Positions 1-44,280 of a stretch of 64,000 nt of DNA are shown piece after piece; positions within the stretch are counted from its first letter, which is position 1; every line of letters begins with the position of its first letter. The position numbers were made by a program, and so were the translations under genes. Source of the stretch: Capitulum mitella (taxonomy: Eukaryota > Arthropoda > Thecostraca > Pollicipedomorpha > Pollicipedidae); the NCBI GenBank assembly GCA_030062745.1, contig CP099840.1:35901101-35965100 (forward strand), written 5' to 3'. The notes below the pieces were generated by a model. That model worked only from the letters and a program-made list of their open reading frames with translations. It was not told the DNA's origin and searched no databases.

Positions 1-9
1 CGAAGATAC

Positions 10-897
10 TTAACAACGAAGGCCCCAAGGCCGACACTGGAACACGCCCATGGTGTTGGCCAGCGGTTTTGAAGTCCCCGCGCCTGGTAGTGTGACGCTC
101 TGCGTGTGTCCTCGAAGGTAAGAGGCGAACCAGGTGGTGTCGACTGCGAGCAGTTGGGTTTTTTTTTTCAGCAAGAGGTCGTGATCGATGACGTCAAAGC
201 GATTGCTCAGATCGATCAGCCACAATACAGGTATCTCCCCGCTATCGGTGGCGGTGAGGATGCGGTGAGTGGCGAATACCAGCGCATTTTCCGTGGAGTG
301 GGGAGGGGGGGGGGGTTCGGAAACCATGCTGGGAGAGGGAAGGAGATGGTTGTGGAAGACGTAGTGGTGGAGCTACTTCTACACCACCAGGTCTACCACT
401 TTGGAGATGACAGCTGAAATGGAAATTGGCCGGAAGCTGGATGCATCTGCAGGGTCATCGGATTTGTGGATGTGATGGGTAATGGAGTGCTTCCAGGATT
501 CGGGAGGGAGGAAGGGAATTCGGAGAGGGCTGGGGGAGATGATGATGTGGAGGATGACGTCACCAATAGCGAGGAGACTGGCCTTCATCAGGCGGATACG
601 CATGCCGTCTGTTCCGCACGCCGCCGACCTGCGCACGATGATGATGGTGTGACGCAGTGAGGCGAGGTCAACAGGTGATGAAACAAATGCGCAGGCGCCA
701 TCAAGCGGCAAGCGGCAGCTCAGAGAAGGAGATTGCTGGACTGCTACCTGAGCAGCAATCTCGGCAGCAGCTCTCGGCCCGACGGACATGAAGTGAGCGT
801 TTAGTTCATCACTGAATAGCCACGGCTGGGTCTTTTGAGCCACCTCTTGCTGCCTATCACCGGGGACGCAGCCAAGGGGGAGGGCCATGGGGGCCAA
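10..897 (-). mobile_element. Degenerate LINE reverse-transcriptase remnant
   Basis: Two open stretches in different frames together resemble the N-terminal half of a non-LTR retrotransposon reverse transcriptase of the Jockey/CR1/L2 type. The upstream part (about 897 to 379) carries a GTDGM segment and then SSFRPISI, matching the family's GPDGI...NYRPISL block. The downstream part (about 327 to 10) carries DLSNRFDVIDHDLLL, the family's motif A (DLSxAFDxxDHxxLL), then GVFQCRPWG, a damaged form of the motif B consensus GVPQGSVLGP. The frame change and the damaged motif B show it is not functional. It may run off the left edge of the window, so motif C cannot be judged. The clade is inferred from motifs only. 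Confidence 0.75.
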
Positions 898-2086
898 GGG
901 AGCCGTGCCCCCCCAGAGCCAAGCGGTCTACACTGGATATATAGCGATTTCGCGGGAATGCCTGATAGTCATCGTATATATGTTGCAAGAGCAAACATTA
1001 TCTGTTGTCCCGTGCGTTAAACATGAGGCAAATGGCATAACATTGCCGCTTTTCCTATAAATTCCGTCATATGCCAGTGGCGTATGACAAAATTTGGCAC
1101 TTGCTCCCTCCTGATTAAAATCCTGGCTACGTGCCTGCCTAGCACCGATCCTAAAGTACACCAGACCATGTGGGCACCCTGTCGGTGAATGCGCTGCTGA
1201 ATGTCTGATCGAGTGTCGCGGCGGATGGCGGACCGGACTAGTCTGTTGCGCTCCCGATACTCCTCCGACCCCTCCCAGTCTCACGCAGCGCTGCGCGGCG
1301 CCGGGCCGTGTGCTCTGGTCTCAGCGGACACCGCGGGTGCCGTAGGACTGCGGATGGTGACGTTCCGCAGAGGCGCGTGTAAGACAAGAATAGGTAAAAA
1401 CAGCAGCAGAAAAGCGCCATTTCTCGGCGACACTTCGAGAGCAAAAAAAAAAAACACAACCCCAGTCAATGTTCTGGAGGTCATAAATAAGTGTCCCCAC
1501 ATCGGTACCTTTGTCGAGAGAGCTTGAGCGAATAACACACAGTTTGCGGCGGTTGCGAGACACACTGAAACGGACGGTACGAAATCACGAGGACTAAAAT
1601 GACAGCAGGCAGTGCGACCATGTAACCCTCGGGGGAGCTGGTACGACCCCCGACCATTTCCACACCGTACGTTCTAGAGCGTCGAGAAAAAACCAGCGTG
1701 TTGCGCGTGGCGAGATCTCGCGACTGTTATCTGTTTCTAAGGTCTGAGGTTAACGGATGACCTTTCAGGTCGAGTCAAAGGCCAAAAATTGGCACAAAGT
1801 GGTACTTTTGCGAGTTTAAGCGCAAATGAACTGCAAAGAATAATCGACGATGACACGAAACGGATATCGTAGTATTTGTCAATCAATCATGGGTCTGTCT
1901 GTACACCACATGGTTGTACTTTACCCATGGATCTGATCCAGGTCATGTTAGGTCAATCCTTGTCATGTGGGGTCGCCGGCTTAAATGCATTCCCGGAACT
2001 GCAGACGCATTTTTGTAGATAACAATAGATGTTGAAGCAAAACGCAGCATTTCAATTAACAAGCACTATTGCCGAATAACATATAA

Positions 2087-2122
2087 AGGTCATATTAGGT
2101 CATCCAAGGTCATCTTAGTTCA
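2087..2122 (+). promoter_or_regulatory. Array of AGGTCA half-sites with DR4 spacing
   Basis: AGGTCA starts at 2,087, 2,097 and 2,107, and a one-mismatch AGTTCA starts at 2,117. All are in the same orientation, exactly 10 bases apart, so each pair is a direct repeat with 4-base spacing (DR4). AGGTCA is the consensus half-site for nuclear receptors, and DR4 is a known arrangement for RXR-type dimers. Isolated half-sites and inverted versions (tgacct) occur within 150 bases on both sides. The array lies in repeat-derived DNA, so function is speculative. The pattern itself is read directly. Confidence 0.35.
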
Positions 2123-2310
2123 TCCAAGATTACCTAAAACCAATGACCTAAACTGACCTCGGATTAGTTCAAAACCTTAACTTAGATGCCTTGAAAGCGT
2201 TTTTCGAGTTGATATCCCACAAAAAATCTAATGCCATGGCCATGCCATTCCACGGCCGACTCGCTCCGGCCGTCGCAGCAAGTCAGGCGTTCGCTGCATT
2301 ACGCCCTCGC

Positions 2311-2519
2311 AGAGGTATCGATCTGTATTCTTTTGAGGGGGCCCTGACCCACCCAGTGTTGATTTGGGCGCACCCAATGTTGGTTTGGGCCCACCCAATA
2401 TTTTTTTGCCGGTTTTGAAGGTAAATGATTTTTAATGACGAAAAAACGGCTGCAATAGATAAGAAATTGGTGGAGAATAAAGAAAAAATTCTAAAGCGAT
2501 GCACCTGCCTATATTTCTA

Positions 2520-2560
<41 letters not shown>

Positions 2561-2755
2561 TATGTATATATACCTGGGGATAAATGCTACTTTTTACTCG
2601 ATAAATAGTAACAAAAAAGCTCATAAATTACCGTTGGTCAAACTAAAATGGGCCAAATCCGTTGTGAAATCCACATTTGGGGAGAGGTTAGATTGGCAGG
2701 CCCTCGGTTCGGCCCCCAATCATTTACAGAAAACGATGCCCTTGCGCCCTCGTTT
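2311..2755 (-). repeat. Dispersed repeat R1, copy A
   Basis: The reverse complement of this stretch aligns by eye with 40,782-41,221 and 45,500-45,912. Shared landmarks in order are TTTCTGTAAATG, a GAGG/GAGC-rich block, GTTACTATTTATC, an (AT)n tract, and two or three copies of a CCAACATTGGGTGGG-type motif ending in AAAAGAATaCAgATCGAtACC. No coding capacity is seen, so it is a non-autonomous repeat of unknown class. Confidence 0.7.
2525..2572. repeat. (AT)n microsatellite inside R1 copy A
   Basis: Near-pure AT dinucleotides with a few interruptions. The equivalent position in R1 copy B (about 40,944-41,005) is also an AT run, so the run is part of the repeat. Confidence 0.9.
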
Positions 2756-3270
2756 GAAGAAATAAAAGATAAATTGCACCAGATGTATATCATTCGATTC
2801 CTTACACCTCAAGCAATCCGAATATATAGGTAGTTTTGCGATATCTATTTCCTATCGCATTCTTAAAGACAAAAATTAATGTGTTTTCCGTCGTAGCTCA
2901 TGACCTCAGTTTACACACTCATTAGTCCCAGTAGTAAGGATTCATTCTATGAACAGTCTTAAAGAACATAAAATTTGGAGTCGATGGATTTATGTTGTAT
3001 TGTATTTGTGTTGTATACTCCAACCGTCTTACAGTAAGACAAAACTGAAACCGTTGTAAACCGGCCGCGTCGCCGCGCGAAAACGGCTGACATAGTCCTC
3101 GTTATGACGTCATGGCATGTTGCCATGGTGACGTAGAAGAAAAAAAGACCATTGGATGTGAAATGAATGCCCCAGAAGATACGCATGGCTTCATATATAT
3201 AACAGTTCGGAAGTTATCCTTGGAAAACCTCAGCGAGGGGTTACATCAGCCCCCTCTATACGGGCGAGGG

Positions 3271-3800
3271 TTAGAATGACGTCACGGTTTTGCACAAAGC
3301 TAATAAGAAACCGGCGATATAAGTCGACGTCATGACAGACTGAAACAACGAGTAATCGTTAAAAAAAAACTCCTCGAAGCGCTGACATCCCGGGGCACGT
3401 CGGAGTTTCAGGAGATCGCAGTTCAAGTCACCGCACGTTACCACGGTGGCGGTGCGGGGGCTGACCAGGGCCTGCTGCAACTGGCGCTCCAGGTCGTCAG
3501 AGTCCGCTTGAAGGGTCGTGACGGTGTGTCGCGGCGGGCGGTGCAGGCTGCCAGTCACCAGTTGACGTCCGCGGTCCGACTTGATGACGACCCACAGGGT
3601 CTCCGTCTTGCTGTCCGGGCTGCGGGTGACGTTGAACTGTAGCGGTGACGTCGTGATGGTGTCCTTGGTGGCAAGAGCCACTCCTCCATAGCCGTGGTTG
3701 TCCGGGCGGTCGACTCGGAGAAGGGTATAGCCGGGATGTATGTTGTGACTGTATGTTGATGGTGCCGATGACGAGACCGTTGGCTGTGGTGCTGCCACCG
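3271..3800 (-). mobile_element. Degenerate LINE endonuclease remnant
   Basis: The minus strand reads like the exonuclease/endonuclease/phosphatase-type domain of a Jockey/CR1-type LINE. Visible landmarks are GYGGVALATKD (family GGGVA...), ETLWVVI, GSLHRPP (family GVIYRPP), CGDLNCDLL (family GDFN) and a final DYSLFQSV. The domain start, LVIGTINIQS, is in a different frame about 25 codons upstream, and the central part of the domain is missing between the two, so a deletion with frameshift has broken it. Orientation and order fit the reverse-transcriptase remnant at 10-897, and they may be one interrupted copy. Confidence 0.7.
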
Positions 3801-5900
3801 CTCGACCTCCGTCCGCGCGCGCCGGGGCGCTGCCGCCGCCGGTCGCCGCTGCGCGGCTGCTGCGACCCAACACGGTCTCCGCTAGGAGCCGACCGCGCTC
3901 CTGGCCGGCCACCGCGACTCGCCGTCCTGACCCGGCCCGGACGGGATGACGTCACGCGAGTGACCCGCCTCGGCCGCCCGAGGCGAGACGACGTCATCGG
4001 CAGCGGGCGCCTGCGCGGCCGGCCGGGGGCCGCGGGACGGCCGCCGCGAACCGGCGGGACGCCTGACGTTTCGTTGACGTAGAAGGCGGAATAGGGATGT
4101 TGATGACGATGATAACGATGCACAGGGTCGACTGTGCAGGTGGCCGCATTACAGACAAGCACCAGCACCCGGCCGATGATGAGCAGCGTGAGCAGACGCG
4201 TGACGTCGCGATGCATGGCGCCAGCACTCACCGTCCCAGAGTTGATGCTGGCCGCAGTCTGTGGTGATGACGGCGATGACCGGAGGCTGACTTTGATGAC
4301 ACTCGAGCCGATCATGTGCCTCAGTCGCTCTGCAGTCACTCGGAATCCTCTCACTCGCAACACAGGGCGACGCAGAAGGTGGCGGGGAGGAGAGCCAGCG
4401 CTCGCGCCCGCTCGCTGCGGCGCGGTCAGCTGAATTTGTCTGTTTGTTTGTTTTCTGGTTTCTTTTTCGACGTATCCGTCACGCTCGACCGTAGCGGAGT
4501 GAGCGTCAAAGTCGGAAGTAGAATAGTCTTGTGTCAAGTCGCGTGTCTCGTCAGGCGTCAGTCGGTCGTCGCGCTCAGCTGAACTGACTGGAAACAAGAT
4601 CCGATTTGAGACGATGATGCTACAGTAATACGTAGCGACGACTTGGCCTGGAAATGGAATGGTCTAAATGATATCCGGTTTATCTGATATCCAGCATGAA
4701 CCGTCGCTTTTTAGGCCGTCATAGGACAGGATGACACAGGATGATGAAGACCTGCATAGGATAACAGTGCTCCCAGTGGGAGATCTGATACGATTAAAAA
4801 TTGTCACTTGCAAAGTTAGCCCCTTGATGCCAGTTTTCTTAGAGTTCCAGCCTGTCTCTTTTCCAAGGGGAGTGCATCTGCAGACTGGTAAAAGTTGACC
4901 TGTCCTCCATATTGATCCCTCTGACTGCGGGATACCTCTGACATCAGGGTTCCGAGGAGCCCCGCTTCCCTGGGGAGCAGTCCGGACACGCCCCGCGTCT
5001 ATTACGGGACTGGCGACCGTCACGTCACTTACGACGGCCAGAGCGCTCCGACGACCAGGCGTGGACTCCCATGGCGATGCTTGACCTATCGCTCCGGAGC
5101 CCTGAGACCGGCGCGAAACATGGCGGACGCATTTCTTTTTATTACGCAACATTTATAAGAACAACTCATTCTTCATAAGCCAATGAACATCAAGTCTTAA
5201 GAAGAATGCTTATATACTCGAAAAATGAGCAAATGAACTCACTTAGCCGAGCCCAGCCCTACCTCCTATCCTTAAAAGTGACAAGGCTCGGTACAATTAA
5301 TTGACAAAGTTGTCAATGACAGGCTCCACGATCAATATCAAAACAGAGCTCCACTGGCTTTGATCAGGTGCCCCGCAGATGTGTCTGCTCACACCTAAAA
5401 AATGCGCCACCCAATGCCGTTATCTGAATCGATAACGCGGGGAACAGAACATCACATGCAGCGTAGACTTCAGGAATGGGAAATGCAACTGCAACGCGCA
5501 CCAATTCAGTCCTATTAATCGTTGAAGAATCACAATAACATTGTAGGATAAACGCCGCGAAGGTCTTTAAAGGCAGTAGGTCTATTTTGACAAGATTGCA
5601 GCGAGCCGCCTCACGCGCCCGTTACCCCGTGTGTGAGATCCGCGACTTTATCGTTTGGATTACAGAGGAACGACACTCCCGCCAACTACCCGTAATGCTA
5701 GAAATACTGACTGGACACGTCCGGTCGAGAGGGGGGGGGGGGGGGGGGCTGAAGACTGCCAGCTCTGCTGCTACAGGGTAACAACACGGGGTGAAATATT
5801 GCCGTCGATGCGGCCGGAGCGGTGGCCGGCCGCCCGGCTGCCGGCGCGCCCGGCCGGCCCTTGAGCAGGCACCACTGTCGACAGGGCACTGGAGCGCGCG
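3801..5900. other. 3' flank of the receptor gene, no recognised gene
   Basis: 3,800-4,600 is CpG-rich and open in several frames, but shows no domain beyond the start of the LINE endonuclease. 4,600-5,900 has no gene I can recognise. A TTTATT at 5,138-5,143 (AATAAA on the minus strand) is one possible poly(A) signal for the receptor gene, giving a 3' untranslated region of about 760 bases. This is weak evidence. Confidence 0.4.
5731..5748 (+). repeat. Run of 18 G
   Basis: An uninterrupted run of 18 G residues lies about 150 bases beyond the receptor stop codon. On the receptor's transcript strand it is poly(C). It is prone to length error in sequencing and assembly. Confidence 0.9.
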
Positions 5901-38386
<32,486 letters not shown>

Positions 38387-40279
38387 GGTGTGCACTATCT
38401 GGCCATGCTGGTGCGTGGAGTCAGCCCGGATGACTGGGCCGGCGGCGGGCCGCGACCCGACCGCCGATCGATGGCCGGCTCCGCGGCGCGAGCGCAGGCG
38501 CCCGGCGGCCGCGGCCGCCGCCTGCAGCGGCCCGGCCGGCGCCGCCGCCGCCGCCGCCGCCGAATATGACGCCGCCCGGTCGTAATTCCCAGCTGCCGGC
38601 TGCAGATGGCGGAGGCTGCGTTCGAGCGCCCGACGGACGTGGCGCCGCGAAACCGGCCTGAGACGCCGGCGGCGCGGCGATAACGACGCCAGGCGGCCGC
38701 GGGAGCGGTCGGGGGACTGCCAGCCGCGGAGAGGGACGACCGTGGCCCTGGGCGGCAGGGGAGGTGTCGCCCCGGCGCTGGGCACAGAGAGAGACCGCTC
38801 GGTTACAGAGAGAGGGGGGGGGGAGAGGAAGAGAGAGAAGGAGAGGGGGAGACTCGACCACGAAAGCATTCTCAGGGGAATTATCTCTTCCAAAGGCGAT
38901 CAAATAGAAATAACCTAGCAGTGACCTTTGCATGTAGTTCACACTGACACCGGTTTCCTGAATGCATTCTAGGCACACACCTGTGCTGGTTGAAATGCAC
39001 TGAGGCGTTCCCCTGGCTCGTCATTCGAACGGAAACTTGGTCGGGTTGACTTTTGCGTCGAGAGGCTTTGCGCCGAAGTTTGCGTCATCGCACGAGTGGT
39101 CCCGATCAGCCGCGTCCCAGGGCGGGAAAACTGAGTTAACATTTGAGATGACGGCGCTGCTCTTTAGCCGAAAGTATCCAGAGTGTTGAAATGTCGGCAT
39201 CCTGTCTACGCTCGCCTCGAAACGTGACATATTATCCTTCCGTTAGATATGTAAATACATGTATGTATATGTTTCTATATACATGTGTATAACAATATCG
39301 CAGTTTTCAGAGTGGCCAATTCCGGGATCCATGTGTCACGCCAGGGACGGTTCCGCCCAGCGTGCGTCTGGCAGAGACCATGGTCACATGGGACCCATGG
39401 TTGACATTCAAAAGCCGTGCCTCCTGCGGCCTGCACGACATGAAAAATGCACAGCGCCTGGGGCGGGTTCAGAGCAGATCGGCTCCAGACCAGCACCATT
39501 TCGGCCGGTCGAACGGGTGGCTTCGGCTGCCGGCCGTCGCCTCGCCCAACGGAATCGTCCGTATCGGCCGGACTAGACGAAATCCAAACAGACTTCGAAC
39601 TTTGGACGCTTGCTCTCTGTCCTGACGTGGTGCGTATCTCTGACGGTTGGTGACCGGCCACACATGCTCATCAAAATACAGCCGCCCTTCGGATCAAATT
39701 TATATCGTCGTTTGGTGCCCTGCACCCGGTGTACACCCGTCCACAAGTGTGTCACAGCCCGTAAATTGCAGGTAAGGTAGCTGTTTCAACAATTCCAGAG
39801 GCCTTTCATATGAGCCCCTGTGGTGCTGCAGGACACAGATTACCTCACGAGGATTTTGTTTGATGGAGTGTACTGCATTTTTTGTAAAAAACATATATAA
39901 TGGATTGGATGTTATAAAACGCCCAACTATTTCGGTCCAACTTAATGAACTCAGTCATTGGGATCAGCTATCAGATCAGATCAACTGCTCCCTGACGAAG
40001 ATTCACTGATGCATCTGGCATGGTATACCCCTCATGCTGAGCCGAAATATTTGGGCTTTTTATAACATCATACCCACTGTTTTCACATGTGGGTGCTTCC
40101 TAAACTTAACCATCAAGAACGCAGTGCAAATGCCATTACAGACCCATATTTCACAATATTCCTCTTGCTGTACCAACCAGCAAGAAGTTTTGTCAGAGCC
40201 TGGCCACACCAGTTGTCTCAGAATGTCTCTGCTTCCATGCTTGCCTTTTGCTTTTACAACCTGGACTGACGGTTGGGAT
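38387..40279. other. Intergenic between divergent nAChR and ATG5
   Basis: Beyond the CpG island and the GA tract I recognise no gene. Short CATGTATGTATATG repeats lie at about 39,255-39,285. Confidence 0.5.
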
Positions 40280-40675
40280 GATTCTAGGGCAAAAGTTCGT
40301 ATCGCGGAAGTCTGTTAGACAAAAGTTCGTCGGACTGAGTTTGTAGGATAAAAGTTCGTCGTGCTGAAGTTCGTCATGTAAAAGCTCGTCTAGGTCAAAA
40401 GTTCGTCGTGCAAAAGTTCGTCGTGAAAAAAGTCGTAGGGGGAAAAAGTTTGTCTAGGACAGAAGTCCGTCACGCACAAATTTGTCCAGAACAAGAGTTT
40501 GTCAGGGACAAAAGGTCGTCTAGGGTAAGTTCATCTCGCTTATGGAAAACATTCGTACGGTAAAAGGTATGTATGGAAAAGGTTGGTAGGAAAAAGGCTA
40601 GTTAGGGAAAACGTTCATAAGGAAAACGGTTCGTAACTAAGGGCTCGTAAACCCATGGCTCGAATCGAAAAAGGA

Positions 40676-40971
40676 ACGAACCTAAAATAGTAACCTAACC
40701 TAGCCTGACTTAACCTAGCCTAGCCTAACCCAACCTAGCTTAAGCTAATCTAGCCTAACCTAACCTAACCTTTCGCCCGGGGGCGTCGATTTCTGTAAAT
40801 GATTGGGGAGGGGGAGAGGCCGAGCCGAGGTCCTGACAACCTACCCCCCCCCCTAAATGTGGGCTTCTGAACGGATTAGCCTTCTTTATTTTGACCAAAG
40901 GAATTAATAACTTTTTTGTTACTATTTATCAAATGAAAATTCATATATATATATATATCCTTTGTACATGG

Positions 40972-41004
<33 letters not shown>

Positions 41005-41221
41005 GTAGAAGATAGACATAGATAGATACATAACTATAGACTTTATTCTTTACTTTCTACCTCTTATCTATCGCAGCCGTTCTTTCCGTTACTTTTACTC
41101 ATTTTCCTTATAAAACCGGCAGAAAACATTGGGAAGCCCAAGCCAGCATTGGGTGGGGAAGGCCCAAACCAACATTGGGTGGGCCAGGACCCTCTCAAAA
41201 GAATGCAAATCGACACCCCTG
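40676..41221 (+). repeat. Dispersed repeat R1, copy B
   Basis: The full-length form with the order CCTAA-rich tract, CGTCGATTTCTGTAAATGAT, GTTACTATTTATC, two (AT)n runs, CCAACATTGGGTGGG motifs, and end CAAATCGACACCCCTG. It sits between the arms of the foldback-like element, either as its core or as an insertion. Confidence 0.7.
40684..40771 (+). repeat. Degenerate interstitial CCTAA tract
   Basis: A row of CCTAA, CCTAG and near variants ends in CCTAACCTAACCTAACC. CCTAA is the complement of TTAGG, the arthropod telomere repeat. R1 copy C has a faint version at the same position, so the tract is probably part of the repeat and not an old telomere fusion. Confidence 0.6.
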
Positions 41222-41566
41222 ATTTCGCCTTTTGTCTTTGGACAAACTTTTGTCCCAGATGAACTTTTGTCCGAAGAGAATTTCTGCGAGACGAACTTTT
41301 GTCCCGGACGAACTCTTGTCCTAGACCAACTTATGTCCTACACGAACTTTTGCTGGACGAACTTTTGTTCTAGACAAACTTTGTCTGATACGAACTTTTA
41401 TCCTAGACTTCCCTTTGTTCTGAACGAGCTTTGTCCATACGAGCTTTCGCGAGGCGAACTTTTGCTCTACCCGAACTTTTGTTCGACGAACTTTTGTCCT
41501 TACGAATTATTACTGGACGAACTATTGCCCTACGGACTTGAGTCCGACGAACTTCTGCGTGAAAAC

Positions 41567-43002
41567 CGTTGGGACAGTTCCAGATGATGAAGCACAATGA
41601 AAGCACTGCGCGACATTCACTCATCAGCGATAATCAAATGCAGCCCATTCATTCGGGATACGAAAATGACAGTTTTGGCGGAGCTGACTTGACTTGACCC
41701 TCAGGCACAGGTTCAACAGTAAGAGCTGTATTGAACGGCGTTGCTCGTCGTATATTTGTCTCCTTTTGTCTTCTACAAAGGTATATATTGTAGAACAAAT
41801 AATACACCATCAAATGGAGATTGGCTGAACGGTGCATTTATCTCAGTTTCCGAATGGCTGGGGCTAATCGGCCCATCTCGTTTGTCGCATTCGTAAAAAT
41901 GCGCCGTGAGATGAAGATTAAGGGGACCGTAGTCGTTTTAAAGACTGTAAACGTATGGAAATGTCCGAAAGGCAATGATGCACATTAACATGTGTTTTAA
42001 TTGAGTGAGCCAAGTTATAGCCTGCAGTTTTAGAAGTAAATCCGTAAATATATCATGCTCCAAAACTCTACGTCTACCGAGGCTCAGATTCACTTCCTGC
42101 GGTTTTCCCGTGTGTCCCATTCGGCCGTGTTCTGTTTGCAACTGTTACAACTATTGAGTGACGTCATGGGATGTCGCAAGCGTTGTTCACGTTGTGGATG
42201 ACTATAGAATATCATTTTTAACTAATTAGCTTTTCCGAAGGTCAGGAACATCCTAAAGAACGAATACTGAAAAATTACCAGCGACCTATTTTCTCTTTTA
42301 GAACAGTTGGATTTTTTGTGAAAAGATGATCAAGGTGGAACATTTATTTTAAGGTGTGCGTAGCAACCCATAGAGCAGGCAGAGCAGTGACCACACCAGC
42401 TTTGGATAATCTGAACATCAGGCCTTTGTGCTGAAAATTGAATTGAAAAATGGCCTTAACATGGCTCTGGATCACAAACTTTGAGAATGCTCATGAGCCG
42501 ATGTTATCTACGGTGTTGAGATAAATGACGTACGAAGCACAGTTTGCCCTTTTATACAAAATCTCCAGCCTAGCCCATCCTCAAGCTGGCTTGTCCCTGC
42601 GCCATAGAACCGTCCCGCCAGATCCGCCAATGTCGGGTTACAGAGTGTCGTACGAGCCGCCTCGACGGCTCGCTCAACGCTTGGTAAAGGAGAAACACTG
42701 AACCACCGCAATGTTTCAACGAAAGTTAACGTCAGGCGGGTACCGGGAAATGAGCAACAACCTCTTATCGGGCGCTTCATTTCCGGTTTTGTGGGTGTAA
42801 GTCACACCACCACCTCAATCATTGCCATTACTGAGCTTGTTCGTTACGTTGCTAGCAGAATTTTTCCCAAAACCATGCCTTGCAACAAGCAAAAGTATAG
42901 CCACTGGCAGTAGGCCTGCTGTGCAGTTGCCTACATCTAGATCAGTTTGGTGCGTGACAAATTTCCATCCCATGATGCATTTTGAGCGTTTATGCAAATT
43001 AG
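41567..43002. other. Intergenic, no recognised feature
   Basis: 1.4 kb between the foldback-like and hAT-like elements. I see no gene, repeat or RNA in it. Confidence 0.5.
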
Positions 43003-44280
43003 GGATACATCAGATATCCGGTCCGGCCGGATGTTCGGCCAGATACTAGCCAGTATCCGGTATCCGGTATCCAGCCACATATTTCTGTGATCCGGCCGGA
43101 TATAGCCGGATATTTAGCCCCCCGGTATACGAATAAGACGTTTTTCTGAAGTCAACCTACAAAACCGTTTCAGAAGAAATGTGCCAGAAGATTGTCGATG
43201 TAACGGCAGTTCCAAGGTCTATCTGGAGCACAACTTTTCCTTCTTAGTTTGGGAAGGTTAAGACATGTTTTGCAAGAGTGCGACTGGGACAAGAGCTCAG
43301 AGCTGTGAAGCAATAGCCAACATGTGCTCAGCAGGCTGTTTTGTGGTGTATTATCTTTCTGTTTTTCAGACATTTACCTTTCTCAAATCCCTTGAGACAA
43401 ATGCATTGGGGACCAATATACTCCAAGAGACATACTTTAGTACTCCTATAGAATGCTTATCAAGCCAGGTATCCTAGCTTTACCAAGGCGCTATAATGAC
43501 ATTCTGCGTATTCTGGAACCTTTGCCATGGTTGTAATCTCTGCGGGGGCTCAGGGGCATGACCCACGTAATTTTCCGGAAGTGGTTATTTGTCCCCCTAA
43601 TTTCTAAAGTATGACATGGATGCTTGCCATCGGCGACACAGCTTCTTGAGCTCTGGAATCCACTAGAGGATTTTCAACCGTACGGTATCATGCAACGACC
43701 GAAAAAAGTGGTTTACCCCCCTCCAATCTATTCTTCTTAGATTGCATCCAGCTTGTCCCCACACCAATTCCTGACTCGTGGTTACACCCATGCCTTTGAA
43801 TGCAGTGAGAAACGTGAGCTCCGCTTTGACTGTTATGTTCATAGGCGCAGCCAGAGTGCTCAGCTCCCCCCGGCCCGAATTTTTTGGTGAAAACCATTGT
43901 AAATCGTCTTCCCAGCAGACGATTTTCGTATGATTTAATTTCACTCTGAGCTCTGGGTCCCCCGCTTAAGAAAATCCTGGCTTTTCCCCTAGTTGTGTTC
44001 TTTATTTATTTGTTTTTTTTGCAAAGAAACCTATGGAAACTTCCCGATAAGTGTTGGCATTAAGGTAAATGATTCACGCTGTGAACATTTTATTCAATAT
44101 TCTTCAATTTTGTCTGACCTTTCATTTTCCAATTCAGTCTTTTTTGTTACATTTTTCGGTAAAAATGACAAATAAAAACAGCTAAGCATACTATCAAGCA
44201 TCCGGCCGGATATTCGGCACCGCGATCTGGCATATCCGGTATTCGGCCGAAGCACAAATATCCCGACCCGGTGCATCCCT
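43003..44280. mobile_element. hAT-like non-autonomous element with TATCCGG subterminal repeats
   Basis: The left end is AGGGATACATCAGATATCCG and the right end, reverse-complemented, is AGGGATGCACCGGGTCGGGA, the AGGGATGCAC-type terminus common in hAT elements. Both subterminal regions (43,010-43,115 and 44,200-44,275) are packed with TATCCGG, GGCCGGATAT and ATTCGG words, as expected for transposase-binding subterminal repeats. TATGCAAA and TATGTAAA flank it (7 of 8), though their offset from the ends is not perfect. No transposase frame is seen. Another small repeat appears nested at about 43,530-43,990. Confidence 0.55.

Larger units (their letters stand above)
898..3270. other. Gap between the two LINE fragments, filled with repeats
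   Basis: No gene is visible. The stretch holds an AGGTCA-rich segment (about 1,930-2,160), copy A of the dispersed repeat R1 (2,311-2,755) and an AT run. These insertions can explain why the LINE endonuclease and reverse-transcriptase remnants on either side are 2.4 kb apart instead of the usual few hundred bases. Confidence 0.5.
40280..41566. mobile_element. Foldback-like element with subrepeat arms
   Basis: The left arm (about 40,282-40,540) is a run of imperfect subrepeats around GTCTAGGACAAAAGTTCGTC. The right arm (about 41,235-41,560) is the inverted form, GACGAACTTTTGTCCTAGAC. Long inverted repeats built of short tandem subrepeats are the hallmark of foldback elements. Just outside the arms GTTGGGA occurs at 40,272-40,278 and again at 41,568-41,574 in the same orientation, a likely remnant of the target-site duplication (9 bases in Drosophila FB). 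The central part holds R1 copy B. No transposase is present. Confidence 0.65.
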
